Shown here one piece after another: positions 1-9,313 of a stretch of DNA of 64,000 bases. A program made the translations under genes and the position numbers. Positions within the stretch are counted from its first letter, which is position 1, and every line of letters begins with the position of its first letter. The DNA comes from Pedobacter faecalis. GTDB taxonomy: Bacteria; Bacteroidota; Bacteroidia; Sphingobacteriales; Sphingobacteriaceae. The notes under the pieces were generated by a model. It did not search any database, was not told the DNA's origin, and worked only from the letters and a program-made list of their open reading frames with translations. The stretch spans positions 2,914,001 to 2,978,000 of the forward strand of contig NZ_JARXOW010000001.1 in assembly GCF_030182585.1 (NCBI RefSeq), read 5' to 3'.

Positions 1-2
1 CC

Positions 3-923
3 TTTGAAGAAAAGTTCAAAGCCTCGATGCATAGTGATGCGCCATTACTTGACCGTATTACTCATTATATTGTGAAACGAAAAGGGAAACAGATCAGACC
101 GATGTTTGTCTTTTTTTCAGCAAAGCTATGCGGAGGAATAACCGAATCTACACATAGGGGTGCATCTTTGGTCGAGCTGCTGCACACAGCTACCCTGGTT
201 CACGACGACGTTGTTGATAACGCTTATGAAAGGCGCGGGTTTTTTTCTATAAATGCTTTATGGAAGAACAAGATCGCTGTGTTGGTTGGCGACTATCTTT
301 TGGCCAAGGGTCTGCTGCTATCGGTAAATAATAAGGAGTTCCGTCTACTCCAGATCGTGTCCGAAGCGGTAAAGCAGATGAGTGAAGGCGAGTTGCTTCA
401 GGTAGAAAAAGTGAGGCGAATGGATATCAGCGAGGAACTGTATTTTGAAGTCATCAGGCAGAAGACAGCTTCGCTAATTGCATCTTGCTGTGCCTGCGGT
501 GCCGCGTCTGCCGGAGCAAACGAGGAATCGATAGAGAAGATGCGGTTGTTTGGCGAGAAAGTCGGTATTGCTTTCCAAATTAAAGACGATACCTTCGATT
601 TCGGTACCGATGATGTTGGTAAGCCGCTGGGCATCGACATCAAGGAGAAGAAAGTTACCTTGCCGCTTATTTACGCACTGAATCGGGCAGACAAATCGGA
701 GCGCAAGAAAGTGATCAATCTTGTGAAAAACCATCAGGACGACCCCGTGAAAATCCAGCAGGTAATTGATTTTGTAAATGGCAAGCAAGGGGTGTTTTAT
801 GCCAACCAAAAGATGCTGGAATATCAGCAGCAGGCGTTTGATATTCTCAAAACTTTCGAACCGGGAGATGCCAGGGAAGGGTTGGAGCAGCTTGTGCGTT
901 ATACAACAGAGCGAAAAAAATAG
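3..923 (+). CDS. Polyprenyl diphosphate synthase, 5'-truncated by window edge
   Basis: Trans-isoprenyl diphosphate synthase that extends an allylic diphosphate with isopentenyl diphosphate, making the long-chain lipid for quinones or carrier lipid in the cytoplasm. The first aspartate-rich motif DDVVD follows LHTATLVH, the GDYLLAKG segment comes next, and the second motif is DDTFD in IKDDTFDF. The frame is open from base 3, and the codons before the first internal ATG (base 27) read like family sequence (FEEKFKAS), so the true start lies left of the window and only some tens of residues are missing. Product length (octaprenyl or other) cannot be read from sequence. The stop is 44 bases before the M28 peptidase gene. 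A weak 5-bp inverted repeat (CCGCG/CGCGG, 924-940) follows the stop. Confidence 0.9.
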   Translation, partial: FEEKFKASMHSDAPLLDRITHYIVKRKGKQIRPMFVFFSAKLCGGITESTHRGASLVELLHTATLVHDDVVDNAYERRGFFSINALWKNKIAVLVGDYLLAKGLLLSVNNKEFRLLQIVSEAVKQMSEGELLQVEKVRRMDISEELYFEVIRQKTASLIASCCACGAASAGANEESIEKMRLFGEKVGIAFQIKDDTFDFGTDDVGKPLGIDIKEKKVTLPLIYALNRADKSERKKVINLVKNHQDDPVKIQQVIDFVNGKQGVFYANQKMLEYQQQAFDILKTFEPGDAREGLEQLVRYTTERKK

Positions 924-967
924 CCGCGCTTAATTCGCGGAAGCAACTGTAAATTCTATATTTAAGG

Positions 968-2419
968 ATGAAAATCACTTTTTTCTGTGCCTTCCTCTGC
1001 ACGCTATGTTTCAGCCTATCCGCGCAGGACGAAACACAAACCGTATTCAGGCAAATCAACTCAGATGTTCTTGCCCGGTCGCAAGCCTATCGTAACCTGG
1101 AGCATGCAACGGCTGCCATCGGGCATAGGCTCACGGGGTCGGTAAACGGAAAAAAGGCAGAAGCTTACGCATTCAAGTTACTGGAGTCGTATGGGTATGA
1201 GGTCCGTTATCAGCCTTTTGAAGTCGAGAGCTGGAGCCGTCTTACGAACGAGACCAGGGTTGGCGACCAGCCTGGCAGCCTGAACAAGATCACTTCCGTC
1301 ACCCTTGCACATTCGCCTGTTAGTGCGAACATAACCGCAGAACTGGTTGATCTGGGCAACGGTTTGGAAGACGATTATATCAAGGACGCAGGGCGGGTAA
1401 GGGGGAAAATCGCCCTGGTTTATCTCGGACTTCTTCCGGGGTCGCCCAGTGGTTCACCTTCGCTGCACAGATCAGAAAAAGCGGCTCTTGCAACCCGGTA
1501 TGGCGCCGCGGGCATCATCATCATCAATACCGTGAGGACGGGCGTGTTACTCACCGGAACAGCATCGGTCACGGGCAAACTCATTCCAATACCTGCCGTA
1601 TGTATAGGTTATGAAAACGGTATGCGTCTGAAAGAGGCTCTTAAAAGCCATTCGCAGTATGCCAATCTCAACATGACAAATTTTTCTGGTGCCATCAGCG
1701 CGAGAAATGTCATTGCAACGCTAAAGGGACATGAGCTGCCGGCAGAAAAGATCGTGATAGGTGCCCATCTCGACAGTTGGGACCTGGCAACGGGGGCTAT
1801 TGACAATGGGATTGGTGCTTTTGCGGTAATCGATATGGCCAGGGCCATCAAACAAGTTGGAAGGCAGCCCAGGCGGACGATAGAGTTTGTTTTGTTTATG
1901 GGCGAAGAGCAGGGACTGCTGGGTTCGAAGGCATACATTCAAAAAGCTGTGAGTGATCAAACGCTTCACCAGGTTCGTTTTATGCTTAACTTCGACATGA
2001 CAAATGATCCCAAAGGATTTGTCAGTACCCGCAGAGAAATGGAACCACTGTTAAGTAGCTGGGGCGCTCAGATCGCCAAACTGGACACCGGCTTTAAAAA
2101 TATTGTGGTCACCGCCGCGGGTTTGCACAGTGATCATCAGCCTTTCATGCTGCAAGGTATACCTACAGGTGGAGGTGCCGGGGGTAGGTTGCCGAATAAC
2201 TCAGCCCCCTTCTATCATTCGGACCGGGATACGTTTGAATTGGTTGACGAGCATGAACTTAAGAACACGGTTCGCTACGGCGCCATGCTTGCTTTCGCGC
2301 TGGCACATACAGACCAAATTCCTGCGAACAAATTAGATGAGGCACAGCTCGCTTCATTTTTAAGATTGAACGAGCTTGAGATACCGCTGAGGATTGCAGG
2401 TGAATGGCGGTGGAAGTAA
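968..2419 (+). CDS. Secreted M28-family zinc aminopeptidase/carboxypeptidase with PA domain
   Basis: Exported metallopeptidase of 483 residues resembling the carboxypeptidase Q branch of M28. A Sec signal peptide ends near residue 20 (LSAQ). A protease-associated insert lies around residues 110-235. The two-zinc site is visible: His in GAHLDSW (about 269), Asp in AIDNG (about 279), the Glu pair in MGEEQG (about 312), Asp in NFDM (about 342) and His in HSDHQ (about 390). It probably trims peptides or dipeptides in the periplasm or outside. It is not obviously co-transcribed with the regulatory genes that follow: a promoter-like element lies in the next gap. Confidence 0.92.
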   Translation: MKITFFCAFLCTLCFSLSAQDETQTVFRQINSDVLARSQAYRNLEHATAAIGHRLTGSVNGKKAEAYAFKLLESYGYEVRYQPFEVESWSRLTNETRVGDQPGSLNKITSVTLAHSPVSANITAELVDLGNGLEDDYIKDAGRVRGKIALVYLGLLPGSPSGSPSLHRSEKAALATRYGAAGIIIINTVRTGVLLTGTASVTGKLIPIPAVCIGYENGMRLKEALKSHSQYANLNMTNFSGAISARNVIATLKGHELPAEKIVIGAHLDSWDLATGAIDNGIGAFAVIDMARAIKQVGRQPRRTIEFVLFMGEEQGLLGSKAYIQKAVSDQTLHQVRFMLNFDMTNDPKGFVSTRREMEPLLSSWGAQIAKLDTGFKNIVVTAAGLHSDHQPFMLQGIPTGGGAGGRLPNNSAPFYHSDRDTFELVDEHELKNTVRYGAMLAFALAHTDQIPANKLDEAQLASFLRLNELEIPLRIAGEWRWK

Positions 2420-2452
2420 CCCGTTGTTAACAATTCAATAACATTGCAAAGC

Positions 2453-2460
2453 TAGTTTTG
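2453..2460 (+). promoter_or_regulatory. Putative -7 element upstream of the ECF sigma gene
   Basis: TAGTTTTG matches the Bacteroidota -7 consensus TAnnTTTG. No clear TTTG at the -33 distance is present; instead the perfect palindrome TTGTTAACAA (2424-2433) sits there. A transcript starting about 7 bases downstream would begin near 2467, which argues against translation from the ATG at 2468 and for a later start. Confidence 0.35.
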
Positions 2461-2469
2461 CACCCGAAT

Positions 2470-2475
2470 GGAGGT
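2470..2475 (+). promoter_or_regulatory. Shine-Dalgarno site deciding the sigma factor start
   Basis: GGAGGT lies 7 bases before the ATG at 2483, an unusually good ribosome binding site for this phylum. It overlaps the upstream in-frame ATG at 2468, so 2483 is the preferred start. Confidence 0.5.
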
Positions 2476-2482
2476 ATTTCGG

Positions 2483-3052
2483 ATGCAGGCTATGGTACCA
2501 GATGAGACGTTGATTTCCAGATTGAAGAGCAACGACGCGCATGCGCTTGAAGTGTTGTTTAACCGCTATTACAAATCGCTGTGCCAATTTTGCGGCGTGT
2601 ATACAAAAGATTATGAAGCAGCGGAGGAAATAGTGGCTGATCTTTTTATCCGGATATGGGACAATCGCCATAACCTGGACGTCGACCACGCCAAAGCATA
2701 TCTTTTCGCATCTGCTAGAAACATGTCGTTAAACTTCGTTCAAAAAAAGAAGCAGCCTGTGCAATCTATCGAGGATATTCCCGATCGCGATCAGCGTTTC
2801 AGGAATACAGATACCCCTTTGAAGATTATCTCGGGCAGGGAATCATCGGCACAGATCCTGCAACTGATTGATCAGCTGCCTCCCCGTCAAAGGGAAATTC
2901 TCCTGATGAGCCGCATCGATCAGGTGGACAAACATGAAATTGCGCATATGCTGAACATTTCTTTACGTACGGTGGAAACAACGCTCTATCAATCGGTAAA
3001 GGAACTCAGAAGCCTGCTTAAAAGGGCCTCCAATTTAAATCTTGGCGGTTAA
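2483..3052 (+). CDS. ECF RNA polymerase sigma factor, FecI-like
   Basis: Sigma-70 family ECF factor of about 189 residues. Region 2 lies at about residues 20-90 (ALEVLFNRYYKSLCQF, IVADLFIRIWDNR). Region 4 near the C-terminus carries the helix-turn-helix (LPPRQREILLMSR, LNISLRTVETTLYQS). This class answers a signal passed from an outer-membrane receptor through a FecR protein, and the next two genes are exactly FecR and an STN-domain SusC. The start at 2483 is chosen from the GGAGGT at 2470; starts at 2468 and 2492 are also in frame. Expected target: the downstream susC and probably the whole 4.2-12.4 kb set. Confidence 0.93.
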   Translation: MQAMVPDETLISRLKSNDAHALEVLFNRYYKSLCQFCGVYTKDYEAAEEIVADLFIRIWDNRHNLDVDHAKAYLFASARNMSLNFVQKKKQPVQSIEDIPDRDQRFRNTDTPLKIISGRESSAQILQLIDQLPPRQREILLMSRIDQVDKHEIAHMLNISLRTVETTLYQSVKELRSLLKRASNLNLGG

Positions 3053-3127
3053 CCATTTGTTAACATAAACCTAACGTTTTGTGCTACGTATGCCGACTCA
3101 ATAAACTGTCTTTAGTATTGAAGACAT

Positions 3128-4141
3128 ATGGAAGCGTACAGTTACCCTTTAATAGTTGCCTATTTTGATAAGACCATCAGCGATGAAGGTCTGAATGAGT
3201 TGCAGGAGTGGTTGGAGCGTAGCCCGGATCATCAGGAGCAGTTTAGAGAAACCTTACAGATCCTGGAAGCGTCTAAACTGTATTTTGTAAACTCCGGGGA
3301 TACCAGTCTGGCCTGGGAAAAGGTGCGCAGTCATATAGACGCAGAGCACCCGCACAGACAGGTCGGTTTTCCCAAAAAATGGCTTGCCTATGCGGCCACT
3401 TTGTTACTGTTTTGTGGTGCAGCCTTTTGGTATGTGGGGCGGAGCCCGAAGGTGGCGTCGGCAGCATATGGACAGATCAGCAATCCGGAGGGGCGGCAGA
3501 CCAGAATATTGTTGCCCGATAGTTCCCATGTATACCTTGCGGGCGGCAGTACAATCAGATTCCCTAAGAATTTCGGCAGAAAAACCCGAATGATCAGTCT
3601 AAACGGCGAGGCCTTTTTTGATGTTGTGCACGGCAACAGGCCGTTCGTAATCAAGAGTGGGGCGGTTACAACAGTAGTTTTAGGTACCTCCTTCAATGTC
3701 AAGGCCTTCCAAGGCGATCACAAAGTCACGGTGTCTGTAAACACGGGCAAAGTTGGGGTGCTCAATAAAGTTAACGGTAAAAATGTGTTGATCAGTTATC
3801 TTCTACCCAACGATCAGTTGGAGTTGAATACGATCACCGGAAATACAAGCAAGAGCCGCGCAGATGCGGAGCAAATCAGTGCCTGGATCCGAAATCACTT
3901 CATATTCAACAATGCAGTGCTATATGACATTCTGGCTTCCCTCGAACATCGTTACGGCCGAAAAATAGAATTAATGGATCCCGGAGCCGGAAATATCAGG
4001 GTTACAGCAAAGTTCAAAAATATGGCCTTAAAGGATGTGCTTGCCGAATTGATGACGCTTTCCGGGCTCCGCTACATAGAGCGAAACGGACAATTATTTA
4101 TATATCAACCCAATTTGACGGAAGGAAAAAACATGAAATAG
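3128..4141 (+). CDS. FecR-family anti-sigma factor with DUF4974
   Basis: Inner-membrane signal transducer of 337 residues. The N-terminal cytoplasmic part (about 1-85) would bind the sigma factor encoded just upstream. One transmembrane helix follows (WLAYAATLLLFCGAAFWYVG, about residues 86-105). The periplasmic FecR domain (about 120-220, with RTILLPDSS-like and FDVVHGNRPFVI segments) and a C-terminal DUF4974 domain (about 255-325) complete it. The C-terminal domain is expected to meet the STN domain of the next product. The spacing of 75 bases from the sigma gene and 103 bases to susC fits a standard ECF/FecR/SusC unit. Confidence 0.93.
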   Translation: MEAYSYPLIVAYFDKTISDEGLNELQEWLERSPDHQEQFRETLQILEASKLYFVNSGDTSLAWEKVRSHIDAEHPHRQVGFPKKWLAYAATLLLFCGAAFWYVGRSPKVASAAYGQISNPEGRQTRILLPDSSHVYLAGGSTIRFPKNFGRKTRMISLNGEAFFDVVHGNRPFVIKSGAVTTVVLGTSFNVKAFQGDHKVTVSVNTGKVGVLNKVNGKNVLISYLLPNDQLELNTITGNTSKSRADAEQISAWIRNHFIFNNAVLYDILASLEHRYGRKIELMDPGAGNIRVTAKFKNMALKDVLAELMTLSGLRYIERNGQLFIYQPNLTEGKNMK

Positions 4142-4143
4142 AT

Positions 4144-4187
4144 TTACCAGCCTTATTAAGTAGCCCGGAGTTGCTGGTAACAACTCC
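4144..4187 (+). other. Interlocking inverted repeats in the susC leader (pseudoknot or two-state RNA)
   Basis: GGAGTTG (4167-4173) and CAACTCC (4181-4187) form a perfect 7-bp hairpin. Its whole 7-base loop, CTGGTAA (4174-4180), is the exact complement of TTACCAG (4144-4150) just after the fecR stop; with C4151 and G4173 the second stem reaches 8 bp. The stems cross, so the RNA can form either hairpin or, with strain, a pseudoknot. No U-run follows, so this is not a simple terminator. As DNA, the GGAGTTG-N7-CAACTCC palindrome could be an operator. Confidence 0.5.
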
Positions 4188-4244
4188 AGGCGGTTCAGTT
4201 CCAAATTTAAAACTCAAGAATTCAAAAATAAACTAAGTAAATAT

Positions 4245-7200
4245 ATGAAAAAGTTATGGTTGCTAGCCATACTGGCGGTTTTGCACTTAGCGTTTCAACC
4301 TCAGGAAATTAAGGCGCAAACCTCTGTCGACAGAACCATCACGTATGGTGTGCGGGAAACAACCCTCAAAAATGCTTTCCAGGAATTGGAGAGGCTGAGT
4401 GGTTTCTCTGTGAATTATAACAACACCAAGCTAAACGATCAGCGGGTAATTACGGTTTCGAAAGCGGAACGGAGTGTTAAGCAGGTGCTTGGTCTCCTGC
4501 TGAATGGAACACCGTTTACCTTTAAGATGGGAAACGGCAACAACATTCTGATTGTTGAGAAACCCAGCACAGGAAAAATTGTTGGGAAGGTGATCGATGA
4601 AAATGGTCAGCCGCTGCCAAGCGCAGTGGTGAGAATCGGCAGCCTGGGCCTGGCGAGGCAAACAAATAGCGAAGGTAATGTCACCCTTGAAGTGCCGGCC
4701 GGAACATACACGATAGATGTATCCTATATCTCCTATGAGCCTTTTCAGCGTGCCAATGTACAGGTAAGGCCAAATGCAAACACCTCCCTGAGCGCCAGGC
4801 TCCAACCTGCTAACAATGCACTTTCAGAAGTGGTTGTAACTGCGCTGGGTATCCGCAGGCAGGAAAAGGCATTGGGTTATGCCGTTACTAAAGTAGATAG
4901 TACGCAACTGACAACGGCTGTTGCAACCAACTGGACCGACGCACTATCAGGAAAGGTTGCTGGTTTAAACCTGGTACGCAACAGCGGACCGGCTGGTTCC
5001 AACAAGATCATTCTTCGTGGCGAAAACAATCTTACAGGTGATAATGAAGCGCTCATAGTTATCGACGGGGTGGTTTCCAGCAACAGTGTACGCCGTCCGG
5101 CGTCGCCTACCGGCGGGCCCTACGGAACTTCGGGAGACAATCTGCCAGCCGACTTTGGCAGCGGTATCAATGACCTGAATCCAGACGATATTGCGGAGGT
5201 AACTGTACTGAAGGGGCCAGGCGCTACGGCGCTGTATGGACAGCGTGGTGCCAACGGCGCCGTGATCATTACAACTAAGTCTGGTAATGCGAAAAAAAGA
5301 AGGCTCAGCATCGGATTCACGTCCAATACCTCCTGGGAAGAGATCAATCGTGGTCCCGATTCCCAGTATGAATTCGGCCAGGGCCAGTTCGGGGTTGCTC
5401 ACTTTTCTTACGGAGCTTCGGCCGACGGTTCTAACCAGAACAGTACGAGTGCATCCTGGGGGGCGCCATTCGACGGTCAGTCATTCTTCCAGTACGATCC
5501 GACCACTAAAAAAGCGGGAACGGTACGCACACCCTGGCGTGCCTATGAAAACCCCATAAACAGTTTCTTCAGACGGGGCTACGAGACAAACAACTCGGTG
5601 AGTCTGGAAGGAACTTATAAGACGGTTGCTATGCGGTTCTCTGCAAGCCATGGCGAGAATGACTGGATTGTGCCAAACACTGGTTTGGAGCGTACGTCTG
5701 CTACGTTTTCTGCGAATGCAAAGCCAACCAGGAAGTTGGATGTGAATGTAAAAGCAATCTATAACAACCGGCACAGCGATAACCTTCCTGCTACAGGGTA
5801 CGGCAATCAATCGCTCATGTACTGGTTCATGTTTGCCCAACCCAATGTAAATGTCGACTGGTATCGTGATTACTGGGCACCAGGCCAGCAGTATCGTCAG
5901 TTCGTGAACATTACAACAACCAATCCAGAGAGCCCGTATGCGATTTCTGAGCAATACCTCAACACGCAAAAGCGAAATGGTGTGCTGAGCAATGTGCAGG
6001 CTACTTACAAATTTTCTGACGCATTCAGCGCTATGGTAAGGGGCTCTATAGATTACGCCAGTGACGACCGGACACAGAAGCGTCCATGGGATGCAGCAGG
6101 AAGTAAGTTTGCCCAGGGTTCGTACCGCGTTCAGGAAATTAACATGCGTGAGATCAGTGGTGACTTCATGCTTACTTATAACAAGCAGCTCCATAAAAAT
6201 CTTAGCCTTACCGCACGCGTAGGCGGATCAACACTGAGAAACAATTATTACAAGGATGAACAGCGGGCAGACGGGTTGATCGTGCCAAACGAGTACAGTT
6301 TATCTAACGCTGCAAACGATATTATTTTTGTTCCGGATACGGCAGAGTATCAGTTGAACAGTGTCTATGCGCTAGCGTCGCTTACCTACAAAAATTATTT
6401 GTATCTGGATCTTACAGGACGGGCAGACTGGAACAGTGTTTTGGCGACGCCAACACGTACGGACAATGTCGGGTTTACCTATCCGTCTGCAAGTTTAAGT
6501 TTTATTGCCTCAGATTACTTTAAGCTCCCAAAAGCCATTTCGCTGGCAAAGCTGCGGATCTCGGCAGCGCAGGTAGGAAGCGGAACACTGATACCGTACC
6601 GTACGGCTTATAACTACTCGCTGGCTTCAAGCGGTATTTACCCCGACAGCGGGTCTACAAACCCATCCACATTGCCAAATCCAAACCTAAAGCCGCTAAA
6701 AACAACGACGTTTGAAGCTGGCGCTGAGATGCAGTTCTTTAAAGGGCGGTTAGGGTTTGATGTTGCGGTTTATGCCGGCAACACAAGGAATCAAATTCTG
6801 ACCAGGCAGATCGACCGTTCATCGGGCTATTCAAATGCGATCATCAATGCAGGCCGCGTAGATAACCGGGGACTGGAAGTTGCGCTGAACGCAAAGCCTA
6901 TATCAGTTAAAAATGGCTTTGAGTGGGCTGTTAACATGACATTCTCAACCAATAAGAATGAGATCAAAGCATTAAGCGACAGCTCGATCGTCCTTCGTAC
7001 CGGCGCGCTGGGCGGCGGTCAGGTAGTTGCCAATGTTGGGGGAAGCATGGGTGACTTATATGGTATTGGTTTTCTTCGCTCGCCCGACGGACAAATTGTT
7101 TATGATGCCACCAGCGGATTCGCAAAGGTTACCTCAGGGGTGATACACCTCGGAAATACGATTCCGCAATACCGTGCTGGGATCAGCAATACCTTTTCTT

Positions 7201-7700
7201 ATAAAGGATTCAGCTTGAGCACGTTATTTGATGCGCAGGTGGGCGCTGTTGCTCACTCACTTACCTTCTCGCGGATGGCGGCCCTTGGAAAGCTCAAAGC
7301 TACATTACCAGGACGGTATAACGGGATTATAGGTAAAGGTGTAGTTCAGAACCCCGACGGTTCGTACAGGACCAATGATGTTGTGGCAACTGATATACAG
7401 AATTATTATACATCAGTATACGGTTCAGATCAGGCCGAAGGAAGTATATTCAGTACGGACTTCATCAAGTTTCGCGAGGCAAGCCTGGGTTATGCATTTA
7501 AACCTGGATTTGTGAAGAAGCTGAGCCTAAGTCGCCTCTCGATCAGTGCCTACGGGCGTAACCTTTTCATCTGGTCGCCATGGCCTGCTTTCGACCCGGA
7601 ATTCGGAACGCTTTCGGGCACGGACATCGTTACTGGGTTTGAAACGGGACAGCTTCCGTCAACAAGAACATATGGTATCAGGCTCGTAGCAGGCATTTAA
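4245..7700 (+). CDS. SusC/RagA-family TonB-dependent receptor with N-terminal STN domain
   Basis: Outer-membrane active-uptake channel of 1151 residues. After a Sec signal (about 1-25) comes an STN domain (about 30-110), then a carboxypeptidase-D-like domain (about 112-195), a TonB plug (about 200-345, with VIDGVV and TVLKGPGATALYGQRGANG) and a 22-strand-type barrel ending in aromatic-rich strands. The STN domain is the part that signals to FecR, in line with the genes upstream. It pairs with the SusD gene 28 bases downstream. Neighbouring DUF5689 and phosphoesterase genes suggest a phosphorus-containing ligand, but the ligand is not readable from this protein. Confidence 0.95.
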   Translation: MKKLWLLAILAVLHLAFQPQEIKAQTSVDRTITYGVRETTLKNAFQELERLSGFSVNYNNTKLNDQRVITVSKAERSVKQVLGLLLNGTPFTFKMGNGNNILIVEKPSTGKIVGKVIDENGQPLPSAVVRIGSLGLARQTNSEGNVTLEVPAGTYTIDVSYISYEPFQRANVQVRPNANTSLSARLQPANNALSEVVVTALGIRRQEKALGYAVTKVDSTQLTTAVATNWTDALSGKVAGLNLVRNSGPAGSNKIILRGENNLTGDNEALIVIDGVVSSNSVRRPASPTGGPYGTSGDNLPADFGSGINDLNPDDIAEVTVLKGPGATALYGQRGANGAVIITTKSGNAKKRRLSIGFTSNTSWEEINRGPDSQYEFGQGQFGVAHFSYGASADGSNQNSTSASWGAPFDGQSFFQYDPTTKKAGTVRTPWRAYENPINSFFRRGYETNNSVSLEGTYKTVAMRFSASHGENDWIVPNTGLERTSATFSANAKPTRKLDVNVKAIYNNRHSDNLPATGYGNQSLMYWFMFAQPNVNVDWYRDYWAPGQQYRQFVNITTTNPESPYAISEQYLNTQKRNGVLSNVQATYKFSDAFSAMVRGSIDYASDDRTQKRPWDAAGSKFAQGSYRVQEINMREISGDFMLTYNKQLHKNLSLTARVGGSTLRNNYYKDEQRADGLIVPNEYSLSNAANDIIFVPDTAEYQLNSVYALASLTYKNYLYLDLTGRADWNSVLATPTRTDNVGFTYPSASLSFIASDYFKLPKAISLAKLRISAAQVGSGTLIPYRTAYNYSLASSGIYPDSGSTNPSTLPNPNLKPLKTTTFEAGAEMQFFKGRLGFDVAVYAGNTRNQILTRQIDRSSGYSNAIINAGRVDNRGLEVALNAKPISVKNGFEWAVNMTFSTNKNEIKALSDSSIVLRTGALGGGQVVANVGGSMGDLYGIGFLRSPDGQIVYDATSGFAKVTSGVIHLGNTIPQYRAGISNTFSYKGFSLSTLFDAQVGAVAHSLTFSRMAALGKLKATLPGRYNGIIGKGVVQNPDGSYRTNDVVATDIQNYYTSVYGSDQAEGSIFSTDFIKFREASLGYAFKPGFVKKLSLSRLSISAYGRNLFIWSPWPAFDPEFGTLSGTDIVTGFETGQLPSTRTYGIRLVAGI

Positions 7701-7728
7701 TCAATTATTCGGAACTAATAATTTACAG

Positions 7729-9291
7729 ATGAAAACTAACATTTTGAAAACCACCGTAATGATGCTGGTCGCTGTCAGCATGTTGCTTTCCGGGTGCGAT
7801 AAAGGTTTTGAGGAACTTAATACAGATCCTATCGGCACGGCGTCGGTCGAAGCCAATCAGTTGCTTGCACCAGCCTTGGTCAGCGTGCTGCACGCAAACA
7901 TGGTCCGCAACCGCAATTTTAACAACGAGCTAATGCAGGTCACTGTCGACATCAGCGATGCCGAAGGCAAAGTATTCCGATACGATTTCCGGCGTAACTG
8001 GTCCGACTATCTGTGGAACGCGTGGTATCCACAGGCTACCAATTTCAAGGACATTTACACCATCGCCAGTCGCCCTGGCAAAATCAACGAATCTTACCAG
8101 GGCATCTCCCTAATCACCCAGGCCTGGGTATATTCGCTGCTTACAGATACATATGGCGACGTGCCTTACTCGCAGGCGAACGAGGGGAAGAATGGGATTG
8201 TTGAACCTGCATACGACAGGCAGATGGAAATTTATCTCGATCTTTTCAGCAAGCTTGAAGAAGCGAACAGGTTGCTTAGCGCCGGAAAGGCCATTGTAGC
8301 GAGCGGGGACCCGGTCTTTAAAGGCGATATAGGCAAATGGCGTAAGTTTGGAAACTCGCTTTACCTGCGTCTGCTGCTTCGCGTCTCTGGCAAATCAGAG
8401 GTATCTGCTGACGTCATAGCCAAAATTAAAGAAATGATTGACACCAATCCGGGCAATTACCCGATTATGCAAAGCAATGACGACACGGCTAAAATTCTTT
8501 GGAACGGAACTAACAGCAGTACGGCGGTCTACTCGTCACCTTTTATGGTTAGCGTGCGCCCGGTAGACTTCAGAGGTGTAGCAATTTCCAGTTTCTTTAT
8601 TGACAGGTTACGTGATTGGGCCGATCCTCGAATGGATAGTGATTTCGGTAAGGCATCTGTTCCACGCTGGGGGATTGCCCAGGGGTCAGAAGGCTACTCG
8701 GGTGTACCCAGCGGCTTTGGTCCTGGTATGGACTATACCCGCAAGGCTTATTTTTATTCAGACGATCAGAATGACGGCTATACGCTGCAGACCGACCCAT
8801 ATACCGGCATCCTGATGAACTGTGCGGAAGTTAATTTCATTCTTGCAGAGGCAGCTGTAAGGGGGTGGATTGACGGTTCGGCAGCAGACTACTACAATAA
8901 AGGGATGTTCTACAGCATTAACTACTGGTTACCAACATGGGCCACGGGTGTAAGCGATCCGCGGTTCACGAAATACGTCACTGACGCGGAAATAGGGTGG
9001 GATGAAAGTCTCCCGCTGAACGCAACGACAGGTAGTAGTAAACTGGAGCAGATTCATGTGCAAAAATATTACGCCATGTTCCTGGTAGACATGCAGCAGT
9101 GGTTTGAATATCGCAGAACCGGCCATCCGATACTGCCTAAAGGTGCAGGCCTGGCAAACGGTGGTGTTATGCCCGCCAGAATGGCCTATCCGATCATTAG
9201 TCAGTCGGCCAACCCAACTAGCTATAAAAATGCAATCGCTGCCCAGGGGCCTGATGAAATTAGTACGCAGGTATGGTGGCAAAAACCTTAA
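7729..9291 (+). CDS. SusD/RagB-like ligand-binding outer-membrane lipoprotein
   Basis: Surface lipoprotein of 520 residues that caps the SusC channel and binds ligand. The signal ends in a lipobox (LLSGC, Cys at about residue 23) followed by KGFEELNTDP, typical of the SusD-like group often annotated as nutrient-binding. Helical repeats of the TPR type (for example ITQAWVYSLLTDTYGDVPYS and NFILAEAA) run through the protein. The C-terminal part has the usual QKYYAMF-W-EYRRTGHP segment. It is directly downstream of its SusC partner and just ahead of a second surface lipoprotein gene. Confidence 0.93.
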   Translation: MKTNILKTTVMMLVAVSMLLSGCDKGFEELNTDPIGTASVEANQLLAPALVSVLHANMVRNRNFNNELMQVTVDISDAEGKVFRYDFRRNWSDYLWNAWYPQATNFKDIYTIASRPGKINESYQGISLITQAWVYSLLTDTYGDVPYSQANEGKNGIVEPAYDRQMEIYLDLFSKLEEANRLLSAGKAIVASGDPVFKGDIGKWRKFGNSLYLRLLLRVSGKSEVSADVIAKIKEMIDTNPGNYPIMQSNDDTAKILWNGTNSSTAVYSSPFMVSVRPVDFRGVAISSFFIDRLRDWADPRMDSDFGKASVPRWGIAQGSEGYSGVPSGFGPGMDYTRKAYFYSDDQNDGYTLQTDPYTGILMNCAEVNFILAEAAVRGWIDGSAADYYNKGMFYSINYWLPTWATGVSDPRFTKYVTDAEIGWDESLPLNATTGSSKLEQIHVQKYYAMFLVDMQQWFEYRRTGHPILPKGAGLANGGVMPARMAYPIISQSANPTSYKNAIAAQGPDEISTQVWWQKP

Positions 9292-9313
9292 CAGTAACAT
9301 AAAGACAAATACG

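Noticed and set aside
924..940. CCGCG-N7-CGCGG repeat after the polyprenyl synthase gene as terminator
   Set aside because: The stem is only 5 bp and no T-run follows.
5481..6194. Open frame of 237 codons on the minus strand inside the first susC
   Set aside because: It is antisense to well-supported barrel sequence and shows no domain or signal.
9104..9313. Upstream extension of the DUF5689 gene into susD
   Set aside because: The lipoprotein signal starts at 9314, and the extension lies wholly within the SusD coding region.
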